A DNA stretch of 64,000 nucleotides from contig JAYKAV010001000.1 in assembly GCA_035582835.1 (NCBI GenBank), positions 2,415,270 to 2,479,269 of the forward strand, in the 5' to 3' direction. Below the pieces are notes generated by a model. It saw only the letters and a program-made list of their open reading frames with translations. It did not search any database and was not told where the DNA came from. A program made the position numbers and the translations under genes. Of the stretch, positions 40,047 to 51,000 are shown piece after piece. Source of the DNA: Phoebastria nigripes (taxonomy: Eukaryota > Chordata > Aves > Procellariiformes > Diomedeidae). Position 1 is the stretch's first letter. Every line of letters begins with the position of its first letter.

Positions 40047-41756
40047 CTTTATATGTACATATACATATTTTTATTGGCAGCAGAGACAATTCCAAGAAAA
40101 GCCTAACCATCACTGACTAAGGATCCATATTTCAATGCAGTTCAAAACAAGTGCAGCAGAATGCATTTCTAAATACAACAGCCTGCATAAATGTAGGACA
40201 AAAATTAATTCAACATGTAAAACAAGTGTTTGATGCTTCTCTGGTAAACCAGTTTAGCTACAACTACATCCAAATTCCCTGTGTAAACATGCTTGATAAA
40301 CAGTTACGGAAAACACAGCCAATATAAGAAAAGAACAACTCTTAATTCTTGCCTAAATCTGCCTAGAATCTTGAAAAACAGTTTCCCCCNTTATTCTTCC
40401 AATACATTATTCATGAATTCCAGTTTAATCTCCTTTATCTAGCAACATTGTTAATTTATTGGTCTGCACTTGACCAGAAGCAATTAACACCCACATGCAG
40501 TTCTGCTCACACTGACAACGTGTGTCACTAAATCATGTTCTACAACTCTGCAAGTGAGCTGTGAACATGCAAGTAATCAACACGTCAGCTCCCTGGGGAA
40601 AAGAAAACTGTCTGTGTGGAATTTCGCCTATTGTGGCACTGTAAAAACTGCATCAAATCGTTTTTACAAAGTAACTATACTGGGTTTTTTCCTATTTCTT
40701 TGAAAGCTAAACATGGTGATTATACTGTTATCAAATTAAATTTTCACTTTCTCATAGCAACTCCTAGCTTTGACTAGCTTCCAACAGCTATGAATTTTGT
40801 ATTATTATGTTACGTGCAACAACACTGCACTTTCTTAAGTGAATCACAATATATGCCAACACAACTGTCACTATAGTGCTGCAATGTGTCTTCTGCCTTA
40901 TTTTAAAAGTGCAGCATCCTGAGGAAAAAGGGAGTGGGGGGCTTGTAACTGTTATTATATTACAATTAGCAGGCCAAAAATAAAAAGTAAAAACTACTAA
41001 ATCCAAAACAGGATACTCCTCAGGAACTTGCAAAAAACTATAGGTGATTTTTAAAAAGTACTACAGTGAAATATTTTCACATTCATTTCCTGCTGTACAA
41101 ATAAAGCAGAGCTCTTTCTTAAGTAGTACTGAAAATGGGGCTAACAATTCAATTGGCAATACCTCAAATCCAAACACAGTCCAGGTCACTTTTCCAGCAT
41201 GTCTGCAGAAGTATAACTTATTACTTGGATAATTAGGAGCACAGTTTTACAGTACAGCCACCACCGAAGGAGGGAACTGTCCTGCCTGTGTCTTCAGAAG
41301 TTCAACAATATGTTCTTGCCACTTCCTCCAGCCTGGCTGTTCTGTTCCTACGGGCGGGGGGGTAATCAGACTTAAAAAAATGCTTATCCTATTAAAAAAA
41401 TAGCTTTTTGCCCATTTAGTTCCATGAATCAGCTCACCAGCAGGTCAGATGAGCACCAGTGCTGACTTCAGGGAGGGGTGGGAGCACAGGGGCAGGAAGC
41501 GAGCAGCGCTGCCCGCTTTTAGTGACAACTGCTCTTTGAGCCAGCTTAGCTACACCATAAAAATCACACCCTTCATTGAATATAAACGCAGGAGTAAATG
41601 CAAAGTCATATAAGAATATTTCTAGAAAAAAATAATATTTTACACAGCCATCATTAGTCATTTTTACATAACTAGTGAGCAGAAAGGAATTTAAAGTTCC
41701 CAGGACATTCCCAAAAGAAGCTGTGCCCTCCTGTATGTAATACACAAGCCCTTGCC

Positions 41757-41777
41757 GGGGCGGGGGGGGGGCGGGGC
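41757..41777 (+). repeat. G-rich tract with four G runs
   Basis: Runs of G4, G10 and G4 are separated by single C, so four GGG tracts with short loops are available. Candidate intramolecular G-quadruplex in the inferred ADCY7 intron. Confidence 0.75.
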
Positions 41778-44700
41778 GAAATCATTCAATTAATGAACTA
41801 CATGAATACATCACCCTAGAGCAAAATCGGGCCCAAAAACCCCAAACCTCAACCAGCTCACAAGATTGTGAAGTGACTGCCAGATTATGTCAATTCTAGA
41901 GGAAGAAAAAAAGATTTTTTGGGTTAAAAGTCCACAGCCAGAGGGCTCATGCGGGAGGAGAGACTTTCCGGGCTCTCCTCAGGCCCAGCCAGGCTCCATC
42001 AGAGCCCCAGCCATACAGCTGTCTGGACAGTCGAACCAAGGGGCCACGCTCCTCCCTGCCTGCTTGTTGCTGATCACTGCCAAGCGCAGAGATGGGGCAC
42101 ACCTCAGGACCACAGCTTTAGCCTACGAGATGCGCCTGCTCGCTTGCCCCCCTCACAAGCAGAATTGCAGATGCTCCTCTGACCCAACAGGAGGGAAAAG
42201 GCTTGCACACCCCGCAACACCTACCCTCCCTTCTGACGGCGGACTGAAATAAATCAGGCCAATAACCTACAAGTTATAAATCCACAGAAGTGTTCTTTGC
42301 CTCTATTTTTCTCCCGTCTTCTAATAAACTGCACAGGGCCTACATACATTAGTATATGTACTACACATAGAGTAAGCAGGCGAGTAAGAACTTGCACAAT
42401 TGAAGTATCAGAATTGATTCATTGGCTTTATCCATTATAAGAATTTTTAAAGCATTTTCACCTCAAAACCCAGTTCCTGATTAAGATGTACTAGTAATGA
42501 CTACATACATTTCTCACGTCTTCTGTCATTTATTTTAGTTTATTCCAGTAAATGTGTATCTCACAAATATATAAATGTTTGTTTCCGTGGTATTGAAATG
42601 ACAGCCACCTTCACAGCAGCAGGCTGAAGTCACCAGCAAAGGAGGAGCAGATCAGGCAGAAAGTGTCAGGAAGTNAGAAAGTTTTGATAGCCATGCCCCA
42701 GCTTCCTTTCAAATGAGGAAATTGAAACTGAATTTCTGTTCTGCTACTGGATTTTTTTTTTTTTTATTTAGTCCCACATAAGCTCAGTAGCAATGACAGA
42801 GAAAAAGACACAGACACACAGAAAAGCCCCAGTACAAAGTTCATCCTCTCTCAACTTGACCCAATCTGTTTTTTTCCCCTCAGCCTAACTAAGTTTGAGC
42901 TTGTTTCAGCAAGCAGGCCCTACCTGAAATATCATAACAGATGGACTCAGGTTGACATGAGCCAGGTACTAAGGATACCTGGCATTTAAATGATCAGAGT
43001 TTTATTGCCCATTTCCATTAATTTCAGCTGACTTCGAATAAACGTCAGTGAACTTAGTCTGCTTGAATCCACCTTTGACAGCTTCTTCCCAGCTGCACTC
43101 ATGTCCAGCCCTTCCATGTGTTTTGTCATTCTATTGGCACCCTCGTTTCCTCACCATTTTGGTTATTTGGATGGAAAATGGTATCTGAGTAAGAATTAGT
43201 CACTGCTAGGTGGTTTGATCATCAACTAGTTCTTTAAAAGAACCCCCTAGCATAAATATATTATAATTTTTATATAAATAAATAAAGCAGAAAATATCGC
43301 AGATTGGACATTAAGTAAATAATGACTAAAACCCAGGCTATATTACAAATGAAAAGCATCTTACTGAAATATTTTATTCAACTCATTGAAATGCTAACTC
43401 ACCATTATTAGTCATAACAAAACTTCACAGAGTGACAGGTAACAAATTAAAAACAAAGTTATAGTCACATGTAAACTATTTCTACATTTATCTACCTATA
43501 AAACACTTACTATATTGTCTCCTTCCTTGAAATAAAGCATGCACTCTTAAGACCTTACAACTTAATCAAAGTCCTTTTAAAACATTTTCATATTGATTAT
43601 ATTACAAGAGTATGCTTGCAGCTTTATAACCAGACATTTACAAGGCAGCATTATAAAAAAAGAATATATTGCTATACTTGCTGAGCATCTCAGAAAAACA
43701 CATTCCTTTTGTTGTGGGCTGAATGACAACTCGCATGTCAAACAGTACTTGTTTCTGCATCACACAGAACAGAAGATGATACAAAGCCCTATCACTACTC
43801 TTAAGCAAACTGCAAGACACAGGAGAATGAGTCTGAAAATTAACTTGTTCAATTATCTTTACCAGAAGACCCTGCAAGCTACCTGAGCAGAGCAAACATA
43901 TATACACTACAGCAAACACAGACATACGGATAGCACTGGGGTACTTCAGAGAGAAGTTGCCAGAAACAGCCAGCGGTATTCAAAGAAACTCGTCACCTTT
44001 CTCTGACTTACGCCGTTAGTTACAGCCTTGGTAATCTTTGTTATTTCTGTTTTTAACTAGCATGCATTACTTACTCGCTCAGTTTTATGCCCAGAAACAG
44101 AAGTTAAACACACCCTGTTTGTTCCTTCTCTCTAATTACAGACCAGAAGCTACTTTTAATGCAGAAATGAGGATTGCAGAACAGCTGTTAAAGAAAGGAA
44201 CATTTTGGCCATTAGCTGTGAAAGAAGCTCTTAGGAAAAGTGGTATGTGCAGCCCCACGTCACATGAGAGCCACCTTTGACTTTGTTTTGTCTTTAAAGC
44301 ACCAACAGACCTGAAGCCTCTGAACTGCACGGCCTGTGCTGTAAAAATCAAAACAGCAGCCTGGTTGCCACAGAAGAGAAGGTTTATTTGATTTTTATAA
44401 AAATGCTACTGAAAACAGGCTACACAAAACAAATAAGTTTGAAGTATACGTTTTAACACAAACTCATGTCATAACTCCAAGCTACTGAGGTAAAGCAATG
44501 CCTTGATTAGAAAAGGAACAGCAGCCCCATGTTCTACTTAAATTTTGCCATTTCTCTTTGAGTAACCTAGACAAAATGATTTCACCTTTTACACCTTAAT
44601 TTTACTAACTCTGAAGAGGTAACACGCAGCAGTAGCAACCTACACATGACGTGCAGGAAATATTATTACAACATATTTACACTATTGTCTGTTATGCTTA

Positions 44701-47700
44701 TTAAGCAAAAAAAAAAACACTTCCAAAAGAAAGATCAAAGGTATTGCTTGCTCCTCTACCTACATATATGGACTATCCTGCTGATTGGTGCCACAAGACA
44801 GAGCATGGATCCTACTCGAGGTGACTCAGGAAGATAGGATGGCATAAGAGGCAAAAGGCAAGCAACGGCAATAGTTATTTGAAGTGACTTGCAAGTCTCT
44901 GGAAATAACAATGATAATGATCTTTATTATGAGATAAAAGTGTTAAAAAACTTCTATTTTTTTTAAAGACAGCATTTTTTCCAGGTGAAAATGTTGTGTT
45001 TTTTTAAATAAGAGTATGAGGAAATCCCAGATCAATGTCTTTGCTGTTTTCAAAAATATAAAATATGTTTTTCAGCAAACACAAGACATTGACTATTCAT
45101 GAAGTATACCATAATGATCTAAGGAAGACGTTGCACTTCCTTATTTTAATACAAGATGATCTAACTGCACAGTGGTTACAAACTATTTCACACTGTAACA
45201 TCCTGTCAGCTTCACAAATAATCATCTTGAAACTTTGCAGATGCTAGTTTAATAGATTATCTCCCTATTTATGCAGTATTTGGTCTTTGAAAGAATCGGT
45301 TAGCTCCTCAAATGGCACTTTACAGAGACTGCATTTAAGAATTTGAACACTGACTGGGCTCTAATTAGAGAAGAAAAGAGCGATCTTTGGCTCAGCCAGA
45401 TCCCAGTTTTCATCTGAAAAACCTTTTTGGTTTAAGTAAGGTCTGTAACTCCACTTTAACAGTATGCCTAAATCTTTGGAACTGCTTGTGAATGCAGGTG
45501 CTTCTCACACAGAGCATCAAATCCAGCCCAAAAGAACAGCAGAAACAAGCGAGTAGCGCAGACAGCAGCCAACGCACACTCACTGCTAGTGAATACAGAT
45601 CCTCACACCTTGGTAAGTCAAAGCAGCACTGAAGCAGACAACTCTTTGTAACCTAGAGGACAACACCAATTCCATTGGCTATCTGCTCTTACAAACCTCA
45701 GTTCCCAGGCTGATTTCTTCTGATAATAAAACAACCTTTGATTTACACACACAAAAAAATATTTCTGTATAGAAGAGGTCCCAAATGACACTTTCAATAC
45801 CAAAGCCCTGCAGATGCTTAGCGCAGTTTGACTATTACATTTTATTAATCCAAAACACCAAACAAATCCAGGTAGACTGGATCCTTTTCCAGAAAGGTAA
45901 AATGTAGCTTCAACACAAACCATAAGACTGGGGGAGGAATCACTGGATGAAGTATTCCAGCCTACGTTTTACAGCCTTCATAATAAATTAAAATCAGAAT
46001 GAGTCATTTTGATAAATTCTGTAATGTTAAATCCAAGTCAAAGATGTAACCCAAGAATAAATCTAAGAATTCAATTTAGAGATTTTTTTTTGTAATTCCA
46101 CAGGGGATATTGTCTTTTTCTTTTTTTAATCTAAGAGCAACTGGCAATTACATAAACACCCACATTAACAGAAGACAATGATCATCTGTCTCTAGGCTAA
46201 CACCTAAACTAATTAGCTCTCAACCAGCACCTGCTCTTTCACTTAGCACAAACCACGAGGACATAAATATCCACATACATTAGGGAATGAAGTATCTTCC
46301 TTGTTTACTCTTAATGGTGTTGACATTAGCTTCATTAAGAAAAAAATTAAGAAGTTTAATGGCTGCTTTACAAGAACCCCCAATGACCCTAATTGCTGTT
46401 AGTAATGGCTTCTGGAAGCATAAATAACATGCTATAATGGCCATTAGAAATCAGTATTGGCTTACTGTTTTCAGAGTGGTATTCCACATAGTCCTCATTT
46501 TCCATTCTACATTTCTGGATAGGGGGAAACTGTCAATGTGTCGGTGACTTTGGCAAATACTGGTTTTAATGTCAACCACTGCAATGAAGATTTTTTTGAG
46601 AAGTACTTTGTTCACTATACACACAAATATACCATGAGTACACTGTATCACGGGTCTTAACACAGACCTGCAACACATTCATCGTCCACCTATAGAGGAG
46701 GATCATATAAAAACTTGTTTTGAAAAGAGAAAGAAAAAAAAAAAGACCCCCCACATCATGAATCTCAGCACAAAGCAGTAAGGTCACTAATGCAGGTACA
46801 GTTACATCCTATTTCCCACTATGAAGAAATTTTCATACTGCAGTGCCCAGCACAGGACACTTTATTTCCTATAATAAATCACAACTGCCTCAAAAACAAA
46901 AATACAATTTTCAGATGCATTTGCGTGGCTTTTCCCCACCTTACATTTGCACAGCACTTAGCACAGCGTGGTCTTGGTCCACGACCAAGCATTTCAGGCA
47001 CACAGCAATACAAATAAAATATAACACATCTGACAGGAGAAAAGCAGACTTCTACGCTGAACCAAATTCAGACATTACACCGCATATTTACTTTGCGTGT
47101 TCAAAAATGCTTTCAAAGTGTCTTTGCCAGTCTTCAGCACTTCTGCTGACCACATCCTTACTGGTCATAAAAGAAGTCTCAGGTTCAACGGACTTCAGTA
47201 TGGCCCTGGGTTGTCGGTGACGATATGCCCCTGCTAAATAATATACTTTATCTGCCACCCACAAACGTAACAGCCTAGCAATAACGATCAAACGCTGTAC
47301 TATATGTATTAAAACGTTTTAATCCCTTTATAAACAGAGTGCTCACTTGTTACAGAAATGCCAGAACACGTCCTACCAAGATTAGAAGTGACTTACCTAT
47401 TCAGCAGTAAAAAAGACATGAACCAACCTTCTGCGGATATTTCAAGTTTTCCCTGGATATTTAAGGACCTCTTTCAGCAATGTAAAGCCCTATTATGCTA
47501 AAAAAGTACAAGCAAAAAAGGATCCAAAATACTTCGTAACAGAAGAGTCAGCTTTTGGCTTTCGAGGGCATTGCTATGCAAAAGACAAACCCAGCGAATA
47601 ACTTCTCCATTCATCCGGTGTGCAGAAACACACATAAATTATCAGGCCTCACAGCTTACCAAATCTGCCTTTTCTAAGCAAAATAAACTTGGAGAAAAGT

Positions 47701-47964
47701 TTACGGGCCTGAAAATTTGTCCGCTGTTTCCAAGCGTATCAAGTGGTGTAATAAGGGGTAGTAAATAACCATTATCTAAGACACTTATTAAGTCTTCGAC
47801 GCTTTTAATTCCGTGCTCCGCGGAGTGGGGCCGCGGGAGCGGGCTGCGACCCCCCGGCCCTCACCCTCCCGGGGCAGCTCCCCTCCCGTCGCGGTCTCTC
47901 ACCTGCGGCCGGCGGAAGAGGAGCAGGCAGCGGCGGGACAGCGGGTCAGGGCTGGGGCCGGGCG

Positions 47965-47990
47965 CTCCTCCTCCTCCTCCTCCTCCTCCT
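47965..47990 (-). repeat. ADCY7: (GGA)n trinucleotide repeat in the probable ADCY7 5'-UTR
   Basis: Twenty-six bases of uninterrupted CTC units on the plus strand, i.e. about 8.7 GGA units on the transcript strand. GGA repeats of this length form stable stacked G-quadruplexes in RNA and DNA (established for GGA repeats). Length is probably polymorphic. Confidence 0.85.
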
Positions 47991-48062
47991 GAGGTGTCTC
48001 TGGGGCCCGGGGAGCCTCCCCGGCGCGGTGAGGGCGGGACGCGCGCGGCGGCAGCGCCCCGC

Positions 48063-48076
48063 CTGCCCCCTGGCGG
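48063..48076 (-). promoter_or_regulatory. Candidate CTCF core motif in the CpG island
   Basis: The plus strand reads CTGCCCCCTGGCGG, which agrees at 13 of 14 positions with the reverse complement of the CTCF core consensus CCASYAGRKGGCRS; the only mismatch is a C where T is expected. So the motif points along the minus strand. This is a consensus comparison by eye; GC-rich promoters give chance matches. Confidence 0.4.
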
Positions 48077-51000
48077 GTGGCGGGACCGCCGCTGGCCCCT
48101 CAGAGGCGGCTCTGAGGGAGGCGGGACCCCACCGCGCACCTAACGGTCGCCGCTCGTCAGGCGTCCGGGCGGGATCGCCTCAGCCTGGCCTCGGTCACTG
48201 GACTTTTAACACCCCCCGCATGAGGGGGAGCCCCTCAGCTATCCTCCCCCTCAGGCCGGAGGGGCTCCGGGCAGGGTCTGCAGCACCCTGTCCCTCACAG
48301 CTCATGAGGGCTTGGGGGGTGTCCACATCCCCCCAACCCGATTCACGCAGGGAGAGTGAATAGCCATTGGCATCCACGCTGTAGAGGTGTGGAAATAAAC
48401 TTCTGCCTGGGACCCTAAAAAATATGAAGGTTTACAGCCAGCTTTTTAAAATCTGGCTACTGTTGGGGTGCTTTGGGCAGGACTCCAAACATCCCAGCAG
48501 CCATGCTGCACCTGGGTATGAGAGACCTGACCATCACAGGCCATCCCTGAGGCCATCCTGCGGCACCAGTTTCCCCATTCCTCCATTTACTTACTGCTTG
48601 AGTCCTCTCGGTATGTTTTGGGTGAGTTTTGCCACGCTAGCAATGATTCCTCAGCATATCGAGCCTTGAACATCTGGCCACTAATTCTGACCAAGCCTGG
48701 CTCTACCACACATAAGTCCAATCCAAAGCTTATTGCAGGCAATAGAAAGAAACACCGATTTCCGTGGATTTTTGGACTAAGTTTATCTGGGGAGGTGTTA
48801 GTCACAGATGACCGCACGCAGCCCACGGCAGGCAGGCGTGTGCCCGGCTACCTGCAGCTGCAACCACGTGTTAGTCATCCACGGTCGTACCATTACTGCG
48901 ATAATACTTTAGTAACTAAATACAGCAATTTTTCTTTGTGTACTGCTAGCCAGCTGGTATTTTCTATATACTCTGTAGGCCTGAGTTACATGCTTGAATT
49001 GACCCTCTCAGAGGGAGCAGCAGTTCAGCGCACACACCACAAGCACGATGGCTTCATCTGACTCCCTAAGCTCCTGCTTGAATATTGGTGGGCAAATAGG
49101 AAATGCTGTATTTTCTGAGACTGCCCAGCCATTAGGATGCTTTTGGTCTGTTAGGACTGGGAATCTTGGAAAGGAATTTAAATCCAGTTTCAACAATTTG
49201 GGACAAGTGTAAGGAATACAGCCGGAAAAGTGATTACATACCTGAGGCACAGGACTGGGCAGCGAGCTGGACTCTGCTCCTCTGTTCCCCGCCCTGTGAC
49301 ATTTTTATGCGGCGTCTTGACCGAGTTACTTAATCTTACCTCAGTCTTCCCGTTCCTGTTTTGGACATCACGTATCTCAAAAGCACTAGTGAAATATTGG
49401 AGCATTCAGATGGAAGCAGTGCATAACTGCTAATGGTATTCAGACCATTTCTTAGGGAAGAGGAGAAAAGGATCTTCCAGTAAAACAACTGTTAAAAAGA
49501 ATTCCTTGTCTTTACTGAAAGCTGGATTAGGTAACAAGATTTAAAAACTGCAGGAAATGGAAAATACATTGTTCTGCTGAGATCATAAATGGAGTCGTTT
49601 CAGAACAGATGGACTCCATTTACCACTTCATCAAAATTTTGTGGACCTTCTGAGTACACAGATTGCTTAACATCATTTCTGTATACCCACAAATATTTGC
49701 TATCCCAGAGTAAGATCTAAAATTCCTGCATGATTCAATGTGACCGCCATTATAGTTTTTTTTTTTAATGGCAGCAGTTCCAAAACACTCTAAGTGCTGT
49801 ATGTACACTGTTGTGCAGATTACTCTTAAACTACTGATAATTACTATAACAAATTTATAGCAAAATGGATGTAAAAGGAAAAAAAGCAATATGTGGAAAT
49901 TAATATCCAGTTAATTGGCTCCTGCATAAGCTACATAGAGACTTCCCCTTTTCTTCTTCCGCTGCTAATTTCTCTCTCGAGTGCCGTGCAGCTGAAGTAC
50001 AGCCAGGGCTGATTTTCACAACGCAGCTGCTACCACCCCTTACTGGAGAGCACCTGACATTGCTGGGAGCCCTGCTCAATGCGACGACCCAAGCGTAAGG
50101 TTCTGTCCTGGGTGAGAAAAAGTGATAGCACCTAACCTGTCATTTTAATGGTTTATCTTTTTGCACCGACAGATTGATCTAAAATAAATTTCCTATGCGT
50201 ATGAGATAACTGCAAATGTTTGATATTGTGAAAATGTAGCCCTTAATCGAAGGTCCATCTGAAATGATGTTGTCCAAATTAGAATAAAGCAATCCCTAGG
50301 GTTTTATTTGCTTCTGTGAAAGTGTTCTTCATAGACAAGCAAGATCACTATTTTCAAGCTCTTGCTTAGAAAAAAAAAGTCCAGCAGCTCTATGATAACA
50401 CATATATGTTGAATGTATAAAACCAGAGTATTAAACACACAATCTAATCTTTCCAAAGATTGCATTGGATAACTATAATCTATCATAAATAATTTTAGAT
50501 TTTTAGTTAAAATAAAATGCAACACATTAGCTGATAAAATCTAGTCCAGAAAATTGAAAAATAGTTTGAATTTTATTATTTAAATTATTTGTAGATAGGG
50601 TGTTTATACCAAATCTATTTGCAGTGTCATTTACAAACTGAGTTATAGAGCATTACAGAAGTCTGTTTTGTGCAATTCAGATGTTTGCTTCAATGTAAAT
50701 TGCCGTAGTACCCAGTGCCATGAATCATTATGAAATAGGGAAAGATCACTATTTTTAAAAGAAGCAGAAATAGAAAAACATAGTAATCTTCAAGTATAAT
50801 TCTCATGTGGGGGGGTTACATTTTCCTTTTGGTAAGTCATTGTGGGTTGAATCTGCCTTCAGTACATCATGCTTGTACTATTCACAGTAGTAAAGGGGAT
50901 GACAGCATTTGGTCCCAGCAAGTTACTTCTAAATCATTTTATTGGCAAAATGTTTCAACATTCAGATTTTCAGTGGCTCCCATAAATGAGTCAGCTAGGA

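Larger units (their letters stand above)
14745..47903 (-). other. ADCY7: Large ADCY7 5'-UTR intron (inferred), about 33 kb
   Basis: No coding exon is recognisable between the ADCY7 start and the CpG island near 48 kb. ORFs here are 60-130 codons, overlap on both strands and match nothing I know. The stretch is AT-rich with simple tracts: C11/T10 at about 17,624-17,641, T24 at 37,301, G-rich runs at 34,397 and 41,757, a (GT)8 tract at 35,686 and a T/G block at 39,739. GC-richer islands of unknown role occur near 20.0-20.3, 33.43-33.62, 36.40-36.55, 38.4-39.1 and 41.9-42.25 kb; any could be an enhancer, alternative first exon or lncRNA exon. The intron interpretation rests on gene order and on the donor at 47,902/47,901. 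Confidence 0.6.
47904..48100 (-). other. ADCY7: Probable noncoding first exon of ADCY7 (5' end approximate)
   Basis: On the minus strand this GC-rich stretch ends in GGCCGCAG followed by GTGAGAG at 47,902/47,901, a consensus donor. A frame is open across it but has no ATG: it follows a TAG at 48,142-48,140 and begins at a GTG, so I call it untranslated. It carries a GGA trinucleotide repeat. The right-hand limit is a guess within the CpG island. Confidence 0.5.
47810..48300 (-). promoter_or_regulatory. ADCY7: CpG-island promoter, inferred for ADCY7
   Basis: The only strongly CpG-dense, GC-rich segment in the window, with GCGCGCGGCGGC-type sequence, several GC-box-like words and no TATA box. 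It lies about 33 kb upstream of the ADCY7 ATG. A consensus minus-strand splice donor (GGCCGCAG|GTGAGAG) sits inside it and the next gene to the right ends, rather than starts, facing it. These point to the ADCY7 transcription start. The exact start site cannot be read. A divergent plus-strand noncoding transcript is possible. Confidence 0.7.

Noticed and set aside
41887..42252. 121-codon plus-strand ORF in the large intron
   Set aside because: GC-rich patch with several overlapping frames. No family features, no promoter evidence, no recognisable motif.
47861..48139. Gly/Arg/Pro-rich minus-strand ORF in the CpG island
   Set aside because: It has no ATG, follows a TAG directly, reads through the likely splice donor at 47,902, and the poly-Gly is only the GGA repeat.
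48618..49061. Longest open frame in the window (147 codons, plus), close to the CpG island
   Set aside because: It begins at TTG and its first ATG is near its end. The protein matches no family I know and there is no splice or conservation evidence.
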